A stretch of 64,000 nucleotides of DNA, taken from positions 1 through 64,000 of the forward strand of contig NZ_PVNH01000006.1 of the NCBI RefSeq assembly GCF_003001955.1, given 5' to 3'. The notes below the pieces were generated by a model that was given only the letters and a program-made list of their open reading frames with translations, did no database searches and was not told where the DNA came from. Position numbers and translations under genes: made by a program. Below, in pieces: positions 25,515 through 33,442 of the stretch. The DNA is from Prauserella shujinwangii (GTDB taxonomy: Bacteria > Actinomycetota > Actinomycetes > Mycobacteriales > Pseudonocardiaceae). Position 1 is the stretch's first letter; each line of letters starts with the position of its first letter.

Positions 25515-26898
25515 GGGTCTCCTCCTCGAACTCCCTGCGGAACAGGCTGGTGGGACTGTCGCAGTCGACGACGTGGTGCAGGACGAACTCGTACGCGGCG
25601 CCGCGCTCGACCTCGGCGGGTGAGGACGCGAACGCCAGGCTCGGCAGGTAGTTCATCCCCGGCGTCGGCAGGTGCAGCATCAGCGGGTTGGCGACCTTGG
25701 CCACGGCGGTGGCGGTCGCCTGGTCGGGCGCGTTGACGAGCAGCATCACGCCGACCTCGCGCGGCGGCCCGCTCTCCGGCTCGAGGTCGTCCAGCACCGC
25801 GTTGTGGCCGTAGAGGCGAAGGTCGAAGGCGTACTCGTCGTCCGCCAGCCCCAGTGTCTGCCCCACCCGCTGCGTGATCATGGTGCGCATCAGGTCCGCC
25901 CAGGCGTCGATGTCGGCGAGGATGAGCGGGTCCCGGATCGCCGAGAACGACATGGTCTCGTAGCCGGTGATCCGGGCGCCTTCCAGCTTGATCGTGTACT
26001 GATCGGCGACGTGGAACCTCGACCCCTCCACCCGCACGATCCGGTCGTCGACCGCGGTGTACTTCGCGTCCCGGACGTCGAGGGTGCCGTCGGGCTCCCG
26101 CATCTCGAACGGGTTCGCCGTCTCGTAGAGCATGTGGGCGGCGACCAGCCTCGGCGTGCACGCCGCCGTGGGAGCGAGCGGTTCGATGGTGAAACCCCCG
26201 GCGTCGATGGTGGCGAGGACCCCGCCCGCGCGCGGGTCGCTGGTGCACTGGCCGCCGCACTCGACGATCTTGGCGGCGTGCCAGGTGGGCCCGGCAGGCA
26301 TCCCTTTCATCAGCGGGTAGGCGGCCGCCACGGCCGTGTCGGTGGCGCGGCCGGCGAGCACGACCTGGGCCCCGGCCCGGAGCGCCTCGACGATCGGTTC
26401 GTGCCCCATCGCGCCGACGATGTGGGTGCAGCTCTCCAGCGTCTCGGCCCGCAGCTCCCCCAGGGGCGGCAGCGGGTGGATGCGGCCCGCGTTGAGGTGC
26501 TCCTTCAGCTCGGCCGCGTTCTGCTCGCTGTAGATCTTGGCGACCCGCAGGTCCAGACCTTCCTCCGCCATCACCTCGGCGGCGATCCCGGCGACCCAGT
26601 CGACCCCGCTGTCGGTTCCGCTGGTGCCGCAGGAGCCCACGATCACCGGGATGCCCGCGTCGGCGGCGGCCGTCAGCAGGCTGCGCAGGTCGCGGGCCAC
26701 CGCCTTGGCCGTGGTCTTGGGCGTCGCGGAGCCGAGATAATAGGGCCCGGAGTCGGTCGACCCGCCGTCGATGCTGATCACGTCGGCGCCCAGCGCGATG
26801 CCGCGCTCGACGGTCGCGTGGTCCCAGCCCGCGCCGAGCATGCCGCTTGGCGCCAGGACCCGGACGGACTGCACCGGTTCGCTGTCCATGTTCCTCAT
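25507..26898 (-). CDS. DUF1446 / AtuA family protein
   Basis: A 463-residue protein of the acyclic terpene utilisation AtuA (DUF1446) family. Characteristic stretches: ISIDGGSTDSGPYYLGS near residue 45, VGSCGTSGTDSGVDW near 90, IYSEQNAAELKEHL near 125, and IVGAMGHEPIVEALRAGAQV. AtuA itself is required for citronellol/geranyl catabolism in Pseudomonas, but most relatives sit in other catabolic operons. Here the context is a hydroxyacid dehydrogenase and a transporter. Of two nearby ATGs the first overlaps the previous stop (ATGA) and has GAGGGAAA at the right distance. Confidence 0.9.
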   Translation of the reverse strand: MRNMDSEPVQSVRVLAPSGMLGAGWDHATVERGIALGADVISIDGGSTDSGPYYLGSATPKTTAKAVARDLRSLLTAAADAGIPVIVGSCGTSGTDSGVDWVAGIAAEVMAEEGLDLRVAKIYSEQNAAELKEHLNAGRIHPLPPLGELRAETLESCTHIVGAMGHEPIVEALRAGAQVVLAGRATDTAVAAAYPLMKGMPAGPTWHAAKIVECGGQCTSDPRAGGVLATIDAGGFTIEPLAPTAACTPRLVAAHMLYETANPFEMREPDGTLDVRDAKYTAVDDRIVRVEGSRFHVADQYTIKLEGARITGYETMSFSAIRDPLILADIDAWADLMRTMITQRVGQTLGLADDEYAFDLRLYGHNAVLDDLEPESGPPREVGVMLLVNAPDQATATAVAKVANPLMLHLPTPGMNYLPSLAFASSPAEVERGAAYEFVLHHVVDCDSPTSLFRREFEEETRA

Positions 26899-27866
26899 TT
26901 CTTTCCCTCGGTGATCAGGGCCGCGTTCACCACGAACCGCGCTCGGCCTTCGAGCGCCGCCACGAGCTCCTCGGCCCCCGCGCGGCCCGCCGCGGCCCGC
27001 GCTTCGGCGGTCTGCCCGGCCAGGTGGGAGTAGACGACGATGCCGTCCACGTCGCGCAGCGGGCTACCCGGCGGCAGCGGCTCCGCACTCACGACGTCGA
27101 GCGCGGCACCCGCGATCTCCCCGGACCGCACGGCCGCGGCGAGCGCGTCCTCGTCGACGATGGGACCGCGCGCGGTGTTGACCAGCAGCGCCGTCGGCTT
27201 CATCCGCCGGAACGCCGACTCGTCCAGCAGTCCCCGGGTCCGGTCGGTGAGCGCCGTGTGCACCGAGACGTAATCGGAGACGGCCAGCAGCTCGGGCAGC
27301 TCCACGAACCGCACGTCCTGGTCGCCGCGCAACGGCGCGGGCACGTTGGTGGCGCAGACCACGGTCATGCCGAAGGCGCGGGCCAGCGGCACCACCGCCC
27401 GCGCCGCGGCGCCGTAGCCGATGAGCCCGAGCGTGGCACCGCGCAGTTCGTGCCCGTCCTCGCGCGGCCAGCCCCCTCGCGCCACACCGTGCGCGGACTG
27501 CACGAGCCGCCGGGCCCCCGCGAGCAGCAGGCCCAGGGTGTACTCGGCCACGGCGTTGGCGTTGATCCCGGGCAGGTTGCTCACGGTGATCCCGAGCCGG
27601 GCCGCGGCGGCGACGTCGATGGAGTCGTAGCCCACGCCGGTCCGCACGACGGCGCGCAGCCGCGGTGCGCGGGCCAGGACGTCGGCCGTCAGCGGTTCGT
27701 TGGCCACCAGCGCGGCGTCGATCCCGGCGAGCGCGGCCACGAGCTGACCGGGATCACGCCGGCCGACCATCGGCAGGTGCACGGTGTCCAGCCCGGAGCC
27801 TCGCAGGAACCGGTCGACGTCGTCGCCGGGGCGCAGGTAGTCGGTGGTGATCAGAACGCGGGGCAC
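26895..27866 (-). CDS. D-2-hydroxyacid dehydrogenase
   Basis: A 323-residue NAD(P)-dependent dehydrogenase of the SerA/D-lactate family. The Rossmann loop is GLIGYGAAARAV near residue 150, catalytic Arg is in LLVNTARGPIVDE, and the catalytic His in VVYSHLAGQTAEA. Reduces 2-oxo acids or oxidises D-2-hydroxy acids. Start GTG follows GGAAGGAAG. Second gene of the operon, 41 bases after the transporter. The alternative family role, 3-phosphoglycerate dehydrogenase, is unlikely because the regulatory C-terminal domains are missing. Confidence 0.92.
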   Translation of the reverse strand: MPRVLITTDYLRPGDDVDRFLRGSGLDTVHLPMVGRRDPGQLVAALAGIDAALVANEPLTADVLARAPRLRAVVRTGVGYDSIDVAAAARLGITVSNLPGINANAVAEYTLGLLLAGARRLVQSAHGVARGGWPREDGHELRGATLGLIGYGAAARAVVPLARAFGMTVVCATNVPAPLRGDQDVRFVELPELLAVSDYVSVHTALTDRTRGLLDESAFRRMKPTALLVNTARGPIVDEDALAAAVRSGEIAGAALDVVSAEPLPPGSPLRDVDGIVVYSHLAGQTAEARAAAGRAGAEELVAALEGRARFVVNAALITEGKK

Positions 27867-27907
27867 GGCTTCCTTCCTGGCGAGGGGATGTGGTCCGGCC
27901 GGGGTCG

Positions 27908-29197
27908 TCACAGGACGCGGCCGGTGGAGAACCGTCGCTGCAGGGCGCTGACCCGTGCGACGGCCAGCACGGAGACGAGCGCGACGATCGCGACGTTGAG
28001 CAGCAGCAGTGGCCAGCCCGTCAGGTCGACCATGCCGCCGACCAGCGCGGGCCCGAGGAAGCCGCCGCTCACCCAGCCGACGGTGTAGAGCCCGGTGTAG
28101 GTCCCGACCACGCGGTCGGACGGGGCGAGGTTCCACAACACGACGACGGCGTTGACGAGGAAGGAGGACGCACCGGCCGCCGCGACGCACAGGCCGACGA
28201 CGGCGCCGGTGGGAGTCTGCAGCACGGTGCCGAGCACCATCCCGGCCGCGAACACCGTCATCCCGGCCATCATCATGCGCAGCCTGCCGAAGCGCTCGGC
28301 GAGCCTCGCCACCGGATAGGCGGCCACGAGGAAGGCGATCCCGCTGGGCAGGGTCAGCCCGCCCGCTTCGCCGCGGGACATGTCCAGCGCTTCCATGCCG
28401 TAGGGCGTGATGAGCGCCCGCAAGGCGGCCCACGCGCCACCGAAGAGCAGGATGGAGAAGATCAGCCACAGCCTGCTGCGGTCACGGTCCCGCACGATGT
28501 CGAGCACGATGTCGCGCACCCGCGACCGTGGCCGCCCGCCGGGTCCCGCCGCACCGTGCGGCTCCCGTTCCTCCTCGACCGCCGCCTGGTAGGCGGAGGA
28601 CCGGTTGTCCCGCAGTTTGACGGCGAGCACGGTCACGGAGGCCACCATCAGGATCGCCGGGACCACGAAGGACAGCTTCGGGAAGTCGTCGATCAGGAAG
28701 ATGCTGATCAACGCCGCGACCATGACGGTGAGACTCGAAGCGATCTTGACCGCCGCGTTGGCCCGGCTCCGCCGCTCGGGCGGGATGAAGTCCGGCAGCA
28801 ACGACTCGGCGATCGGCTTGAACGAGTTCGCGATCAGCGCGTAGCTGAACATCACCAGGACCAGCAGCGGCAGCGACGCCGCGGTGTGCGGGATGGCGAC
28901 GAACAGCAGCGCCGCCAGCGGCATCCCGACCACGAGGTAGGGGATGCGCCTGCCCCACGAGGTGCGGGTGTGGTCCGACCGGTTGCCCATCCACGGCTGG
29001 ACGAAGATGCCGAGCAGGTTGTCCATGCCCATGAGGAGACCGACGAGAGCGGCACTGGCGATGTGCTCGCGGAGCAGCGGCGGAACCTGCGAGTCGTAGA
29101 GGTTCCAGGTCGACTCCTGCGCGAACACCGCCAGCGCGACGAAGAACGTGACCCGTCCCGTGCGCAGGCGCCGCGCGCTCGCCGTCGTCGTCGTCAT
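27908..29197 (-). CDS. MFS transporter
   Basis: A 429-residue, 12-segment transporter. The first cytoplasmic loop (FVQPWMGNRSDHTRTSWGRR) matches the motif of the sugar/sucrose symporter branch (SLC45/GPH-like) more than drug exporters. A long basic central loop (~200-235) separates the halves. It heads the operon and is divergent from the GntR regulator, so it probably imports the compound degraded by the following enzymes. Confidence 0.9.
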   Translation of the reverse strand: MTTTTASARRLRTGRVTFFVALAVFAQESTWNLYDSQVPPLLREHIASAALVGLLMGMDNLLGIFVQPWMGNRSDHTRTSWGRRIPYLVVGMPLAALLFVAIPHTAASLPLLVLVMFSYALIANSFKPIAESLLPDFIPPERRSRANAAVKIASSLTVMVAALISIFLIDDFPKLSFVVPAILMVASVTVLAVKLRDNRSSAYQAAVEEEREPHGAAGPGGRPRSRVRDIVLDIVRDRDRSRLWLIFSILLFGGAWAALRALITPYGMEALDMSRGEAGGLTLPSGIAFLVAAYPVARLAERFGRLRMMMAGMTVFAAGMVLGTVLQTPTGAVVGLCVAAAGASSFLVNAVVVLWNLAPSDRVVGTYTGLYTVGWVSGGFLGPALVGGMVDLTGWPLLLLNVAIVALVSVLAVARVSALQRRFSTGRVL

Positions 29198-29237
29198 TCG
29201 GGGACCTTCCCTCCACCGCCGCCGTTGGGGTCCCGCT

Positions 29238-29266
29238 ACCGTATTTTGCTATAGCAAGAAGGTCAA
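29238..29266 (-). promoter_or_regulatory. Promoter and operator of the MFS-DUF1446 operon
   Basis: On the minus strand, -35 TTGACC (29266-29261) and -10 TACGGT (29243-29238) are 17 bases apart. The spacer contains the perfect 12-bp palindrome TTGCTATAGCAA (29246-29257). A repressor bound there would block polymerase. The divergent GntR protein is the obvious candidate. Confidence 0.6.
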
Positions 29267-29300
29267 TAGTTCTGAAACTATAAGCTATGGCAGATAGAGT
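29266..29300 (+). promoter_or_regulatory. Promoter and operator of the gntR gene
   Basis: -35 CTGAAA (29272-29277) and -10 TAGAGT (29295-29300), 17 bases apart, end six bases before the ATG, so the mRNA is probably leaderless. The inverted repeat ATAGTT-CTGA-AACTAT (29266-29281) covers the -35, fitting autoregulation. Confidence 0.55.
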
Positions 29301-29306
29301 GCTGCC

Positions 29307-30071
29307 ATGGCGAGTGAGACGTTGAAGGGCCTGACGGCCGACACGCTGGCGGACCGCGCCTACCGCGCCATCCGCGACGCGATCACGACCGGCGAGCTAC
29401 GTCCGGGTCAGAAGGTCACCGAACGCGGACTCGCCGAGCGGTTGTCGGTCAGCCCGACGCCGGTGCGCGAGGCCATCCGGCGCCTCGAACAGGACGGCCT
29501 GCTCGAACGGACCGGTCCGCGGACCGTGCAGGTGGCGGCGTTCGGGGACGTCGCGATACAGGACCTCGCCGAGGTCGAGGTGGCACTGCGTGGCATGGTG
29601 GCCCGTTTCGCCGCCCGGCACGCCTCCCCGGCGCAACTGGACCAGCTCGACGCCATCCTCGACGAGGCCGACGACCTGCTGATCCTCATCAAGCAGCGGC
29701 AGCAGGCCGGGCGGGAACCGTCCCGGCACGTGGGCAGGCTGCTCGACGCCATGCAACGCTTCAACGAGGTCGTCGAGTCGTGCGCGCACAACCCGGTTCT
29801 CGTGCGCCTGCTCGGCCAGACCCGGGTGTTCTCCTGGCCGGAACGGCGGGCCAGGCTGATCGAGCGGATCAGCGAGAACCACCAGTTCGGCCTGGATCGT
29901 TACGGCAGCCACCGGGCGCTGGTCCGGGCGCTGCGGGCGGGTGACTCGGCGGCGGCCGAGGCGCTCGTGATCGAGGACGCCCGGGGCGGGCTCGGGGACC
30001 TGCTCGCCGCGCCCACGACACCGGCACCGGCGACAGCGGCGACATCGGCGGCCTCCGCCGCCCCGTCCTGA
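29307..30071 (+). CDS. GntR family (FadR subgroup) regulator
   Basis: A 254-residue regulator: winged HTH at residues 15-80 (GQKVTERGLAERLSVSPTPV, then REAIRRLEQDGLLER) and a C-terminal helical FCD ligand domain (VEVALRGMVARFAARHA, later ENHQFGLDRYGSHRALVRAL). FCD regulators usually sense small carboxylates. It is divergent from the MFS/hydroxyacid dehydrogenase/DUF1446 operon and most likely represses it. The last ~20 residues are an Ala/Pro/Thr tail. Confidence 0.92.
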   Translation: MASETLKGLTADTLADRAYRAIRDAITTGELRPGQKVTERGLAERLSVSPTPVREAIRRLEQDGLLERTGPRTVQVAAFGDVAIQDLAEVEVALRGMVARFAARHASPAQLDQLDAILDEADDLLILIKQRQQAGREPSRHVGRLLDAMQRFNEVVESCAHNPVLVRLLGQTRVFSWPERRARLIERISENHQFGLDRYGSHRALVRALRAGDSAAAEALVIEDARGGLGDLLAAPTTPAPATAATSAASAAPS

Positions 30072-30202
30072 GGCTCCGGCCGGGCGCGAAGCCGGGATGC
30101 CTGCCCGCGGTTCCCGCCGCCGTGCGGCCCCGCGCCCGTCCAGGTGGAGGGTCAGCCGGTCCCACCGCGGCGCGGGACCGATCGGGGCGGACACCGCTGA
30201 AG

Positions 30203-31324
30203 TCATGGCGCCGAGGTGACCTCCGGACGCCTGCCGCGCCCGGCCGCCCCTGCGGCGATCTCGGCGGCGATGGCCGTGCCCAGCCCCTCGGTCGTGCCGG
30301 TGCCACCGAGGTCGGGGGTGAGCACGTCCGCCCGCTCGTCGAGCACTCGCTCGATCGCGGCCACGACCCGCTCCGCCGCGGCGGGCTCCCCCAGGTGGTC
30401 GAGCATCATCGCGCCGCTCCAGATCTGCCCGACCGGGTTGGCGATGCCGCGCCCGGCGATGTCGGGGGCGGAGCCGTGAACCGGCTCGAACAGGCTCGGC
30501 CAGGTGCGATCCGGATTGATGTTGGCGCTCGGGGCGATCCCGATCGTCCCGGCGCACGCCGGCCCGAGGTCGGAGAGGATGTCGCCGAAGAGGTTGCTGG
30601 CGACTACGACGTCGTACCGGTCGGGCTGCAGGACGAACCGGGCCGTGAGGATGTCGATGTGGTCGGAGTCCGCGGCCACCTCCGGGTACCGCTGCGCCAT
30701 CGCCGTCGCGCGCTCGTCCCAGTACGGCATCGAGATGGCGATGCCGTTGCTCTTGGTCGCCCACGTCAGCCGCCGGCGTGGCCGGGCGGCGGCGAGTTCG
30801 AACGCGTAACGCAGCACCCGGTCCACCCCGGTCCGGGTCATCACGGTCTCCTGCAGCACCGTCTCCCGGTCGGTGTCTTCGAAGATCCGGCCGCCGATGC
30901 TGGAGTACTCGCCCTCGGTGTTCTCGCGGACGACGAGGAAGTCGATGTCGCCCGGCTCGCGGTCGCGCAGCGGGCTGCGCACCCCGCGCAGCAGCCGGAC
31001 CGGCCGCAGGTTGACGTACTGGTCGAACCCGCGGCGCAACCGCAGGAGGCTGCCCCACAGTGACACGTGGTCGGGCACCACCTCCGGCCACCCGACCGCG
31101 CCGAAGAAGATGGCGTGGAAGCCGCCGAGCACGTCCCGCCAGTCCGGCGGCAGCATCTCGCCGTGCCGCGCCCAGTAGTCGGCACAGGCGAAGTCGAACT
31201 CCGTGCACTCGAGTTCGAACCCGTGGGCTTCGGCGGCGGCCTGCAGGCACCTCAGCCCTTCCGGGACGACCTCCCGGCCGATGCCGTCGCCCGGGATCAC
31301 CGCGATGCGGTAGCGCTGGGACAC
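30203..31324 (-). CDS. Tartrate/D-malate dehydrogenase family protein
   Basis: A 373-residue member of the isocitrate/isopropylmalate dehydrogenase family. GDGIGREVVPEGL at the N-terminus, RENTEGEYSSIGGR near residue 135, and metal-site SNLFGDILSDLGP near 235 are clear. The sequence DHVSLWGSLLRLRRGFDQYVNLRPVR in place of the LeuB motif is typical of tartrate dehydrogenase/D-malate dehydrogenase (TtuC/DmlA). GTG start after AAGGAG. Divergent from a LysR gene with a shared palindromic site. Expected reaction: NAD-dependent oxidative decarboxylation of a 2-hydroxy dicarboxylate such as D-malate or tartrate; the exact substrate is open. Confidence 0.9.
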   Translation of the reverse strand: MSQRYRIAVIPGDGIGREVVPEGLRCLQAAAEAHGFELECTEFDFACADYWARHGEMLPPDWRDVLGGFHAIFFGAVGWPEVVPDHVSLWGSLLRLRRGFDQYVNLRPVRLLRGVRSPLRDREPGDIDFLVVRENTEGEYSSIGGRIFEDTDRETVLQETVMTRTGVDRVLRYAFELAAARPRRRLTWATKSNGIAISMPYWDERATAMAQRYPEVAADSDHIDILTARFVLQPDRYDVVVASNLFGDILSDLGPACAGTIGIAPSANINPDRTWPSLFEPVHGSAPDIAGRGIANPVGQIWSGAMMLDHLGEPAAAERVVAAIERVLDERADVLTPDLGGTGTTEGLGTAIAAEIAAGAAGRGRRPEVTSAP

Positions 31325-31363
31325 GAGACGCTCCTTACGACCTGGTCCGCCGGTTTCGCTTCA

Positions 31364-31392
31364 CCTTCATCGACGGTGAACAGCACGGGCAA
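31364..31392 (-). promoter_or_regulatory. Putative promoter of the tartrate/malate dehydrogenase gene
   Basis: Minus-strand -35 TTGCCC (31392-31387), 17-base spacer, weak -10 TGAAGG (31369-31364). The -35 hexamer is the same as that of the HSL hydrolase promoter and stands exactly 20 bases from a LysR-type site, fitting an activated promoter with a poor -10. Confidence 0.45.
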
Positions 31393-31412
31393 GGCCGGGC
31401 GTGGCAACCTAT

Positions 31413-31431
31413 CCTTTCCTCCATGGAAAGG
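31413..31431. promoter_or_regulatory. LysR-type binding site 1
   Basis: CCTTTCC-N6-GAAAGG, a 19-bp interrupted palindrome between the divergent dehydrogenase and lysR. Its centre is near -67 of the inferred dehydrogenase transcript, where LysR regulators usually bind. It also lies 12 bases before the lysR ATG, allowing autorepression. A second site with the same arms and spacing is at 32357-32375. Confidence 0.65.
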
Positions 31432-31442
31432 CTCGGCACCCG

Positions 31443-32369
31443 ATGACCACCGCCGTCGACGACCTCCGGTTCTTCCACGTGGTCGCCTCCAGTGAGACGC
31501 TCACCGCCGCCGCCCGCGAGCTCGGCTCCTCGCTCCCGGTCGTCAGCAAGCGCCTCAAAGCACTGGAACGCAGGCTCGACGCGCGCCTGGTGCACCGTGG
31601 TACCCGCCGGCTCGTGCTGACCTCCGAGGGCGAGCTGTACGCCTCCCGGGTGGAGGCGATCCTGGACCAGGTCCGCGAACTCGACGACCTGATCACCCAC
31701 CGCTCCGGCGACCTGCGGGGCTCCGTCGTGGTCCAGGCGACCCTCGGTCTCGGACGCGCGCACGTCGCGCCGCTGCTCGGCGAGTTCACCGCCCGGCATC
31801 CCCAGCTGAGCGTCCAGCTCCGCACGTCGGCGCTTCCCCTCCGGCCGCACCGGCGCGAGTTCGACCTGGCCGTGCACGTCGGCGCACCGCCCGACTCGTC
31901 ACTGCGGATGCGCAGGCTGGCCGAGAACCGCAGGGTGCCCTGTGCGGCACCGTCCTACCTGGAACGCAAGGGGATGCCCGAGCGCGTCGAGGACCTGGCC
32001 GCCCACGACTGCATCGTGCTGCGGGAGAACGAGGGCGACTTCGACCTGTGGCGGTTCGGGGACGCCGACCACCCGCGCCAGGTCCGGGTGCGCGGCCGCC
32101 TGTCGAGCAACGACGGGGATGTCGTGACCGGCTGGGCACTGCAGGGCCGCGGGGTGATCATGCGCTCGGAATGGCAGGTCCGGCCCCACCTCGACAGCGG
32201 CGCCCTGGTGCGCGTCCTGCCCCGGGTACCGACGCCGCCCGCCGACATCTACGCGCTGCTGTCCGACGACGTGCACGTGCCCCGGCGGATCAGTGCGCTG
32301 ATCGACCACCTGGCGGAGCGGCTGCCGGACCGGATCGCCCGGTCCGCGAAGCCGGGCCTTTCCCGTTGA
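31443..32369 (+). CDS. LysR family transcriptional regulator
   Basis: A 308-residue regulator. The N-terminal winged HTH spans residues 4-62 (LRFFHVVASSETLTAAAREL, then LPVVSKRLKALERRLDARLV), followed by the linker helix and the two-lobed co-inducer domain (GSVVVQATLGLGRAHVAPLL; ADIYALLSDDVHVPRRISAL). It resembles DmlR-type regulators of malate/tartrate dehydrogenases. An ATG 14 codons further upstream overlaps the palindromic site and is less likely. Proposed targets: the divergent dehydrogenase and the downstream hydrolase, both of which have the same 19-bp site. Confidence 0.92.
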   Translation: MTTAVDDLRFFHVVASSETLTAAARELGSSLPVVSKRLKALERRLDARLVHRGTRRLVLTSEGELYASRVEAILDQVRELDDLITHRSGDLRGSVVVQATLGLGRAHVAPLLGEFTARHPQLSVQLRTSALPLRPHRREFDLAVHVGAPPDSSLRMRRLAENRRVPCAAPSYLERKGMPERVEDLAAHDCIVLRENEGDFDLWRFGDADHPRQVRVRGRLSSNDGDVVTGWALQGRGVIMRSEWQVRPHLDSGALVRVLPRVPTPPADIYALLSDDVHVPRRISALIDHLAERLPDRIARSAKPGLSR

Positions 32370-32375
32370 GAAAGG
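32357..32375. promoter_or_regulatory. LysR-type binding site 2
   Basis: CCTTTCC-N6-GAAAGG, identical in arms and spacing to the site upstream of lysR. It straddles the lysR stop codon and its centre lies near -65 of the inferred start of the hydrolase transcript. Confidence 0.65.
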
Positions 32376-32395
32376 TCGCCTTGCCGTCGACGGCG

Positions 32396-32424
32396 TTGCC
32401 CGGCCACCACCCGGTTCCTAGGTT
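32396..32424 (+). promoter_or_regulatory. Promoter of the HSL-type hydrolase gene
   Basis: -35 TTGCCC (32396-32401) and -10 TAGGTT (32419-32424), 17 bases apart; the GTG start follows seven bases after the -10, so the mRNA is probably leaderless. The LysR-type site ends 20 bases before the -35. Confidence 0.55.
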
Positions 32425-32431
32425 GCCTACC

Positions 32432-33421
32432 GTGGACATCCGTGAGCGCATCGACGCCCAGGTCCGCACCCGACTCGACCAGTACCTGCGGCTGGTCGGC
32501 GGCGGCGGGCTGAGCGGCATCGCCGACATCCCGGAGCGACGCCGCAGGCAGGCCGAGCTGGCGGCGCTGCGGGCCGGGCCGGTCGCCGACGCCGCCGACG
32601 TCGCCGTGCACGACGTGCCGATCGCGCACGGCGCGGGCACCCGGGGCGAGCCGGTCCTCGTGCGGGTGTACCGGCCCCGGGCGGCGACCACACCGGCGCC
32701 CTGCGTCTGCTACGTCCACGGCGGCGGCATGGTGGCGGGCAGCGTCGCGGGGGATCACGGGAAGGCCACCGCGCTCGCCCGCGAGACCGGCTGCGTCGTC
32801 GCGTCGGTCGAGTACCGGCTCGCGCCCGAGCACCCGTACCCCGCCGCGCTCGACGACTGCTACGCGGGGCTCACCGGTATCGCGGACCGGCACCGGGAAC
32901 TCGGCATCGATCCGGACCGGATCGCCCTCTACGGCGCGAGCGCGGGCGGCTGCCTGGCCGCGGGGACGGCCCTGCTGGCGCGCGACCGCGGCGGCCCGGG
33001 CATCGCCCACCTGATGCTCGTGTCCCCCATGCTCGACGACCGGTCGTCGACACCGTCGGCACTGGCCAACACCGGCTTCGGCGCGTGGAGCCGCGAGGCG
33101 AACATCCAGAGCTGGCAGGCGTGGCTCGGCGGGGACTTCGGCACCGGCCGGGTCTCGCCGTACGCCGCGCCGGCGCGCGCGGGCGACCTCGCCGGGCTGC
33201 CCCCGGCCTATGTGGACGTCGGCGACCTGGACCTGTTCCGGGACGAGGCGGTCGACTTCGCCCGCAGGCTGTCCTGGGCGGGGGTGCCCGTCGAGCTGCA
33301 CGTCTACCCGGGAGGCATCCACGGGGGTGAGAACCTCGCCCCCGACGCCGAGCTGAGCGTGCGCGTCCGTGGATACCGGCGGGACGCGCTGCGCCGGGCC
33401 CTCCGAGGGGAGACGCCCTGA
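32432..33421 (+). CDS. Alpha/beta hydrolase, hormone-sensitive-lipase family
   Basis: A 329-residue esterase of the HSL (bacterial family IV) type: oxyanion HGGG at 96-99 (YVHGGGMVAG), Ser170 in GASAGG, VEYRLAPEHPYPAALDD between them, and a late VGDLDLFRDE (acid) and GGIHGGEN (His). Start is a GTG with no Shine-Dalgarno but a good leaderless promoter. Acts on short acyl esters; the substrate may be related to the hydroxy-dicarboxylate handled by the neighbouring dehydrogenase because both promoters share the LysR-type site. Confidence 0.9.
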   Translation: MDIRERIDAQVRTRLDQYLRLVGGGGLSGIADIPERRRRQAELAALRAGPVADAADVAVHDVPIAHGAGTRGEPVLVRVYRPRAATTPAPCVCYVHGGGMVAGSVAGDHGKATALARETGCVVASVEYRLAPEHPYPAALDDCYAGLTGIADRHRELGIDPDRIALYGASAGGCLAAGTALLARDRGGPGIAHLMLVSPMLDDRSSTPSALANTGFGAWSREANIQSWQAWLGGDFGTGRVSPYAAPARAGDLAGLPPAYVDVGDLDLFRDEAVDFARRLSWAGVPVELHVYPGGIHGGENLAPDAELSVRVRGYRRDALRRALRGETP

Positions 33422-33442
33422 CCTTCCCGCCCGGCGCGGCGG

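Noticed and set aside
29246-29281. tRNA-like or attachment-site-like structure around the AT-rich gntR promoter
   Set aside because: The palindromes lie exactly on promoter elements and no cloverleaf can be formed; operators explain them better.
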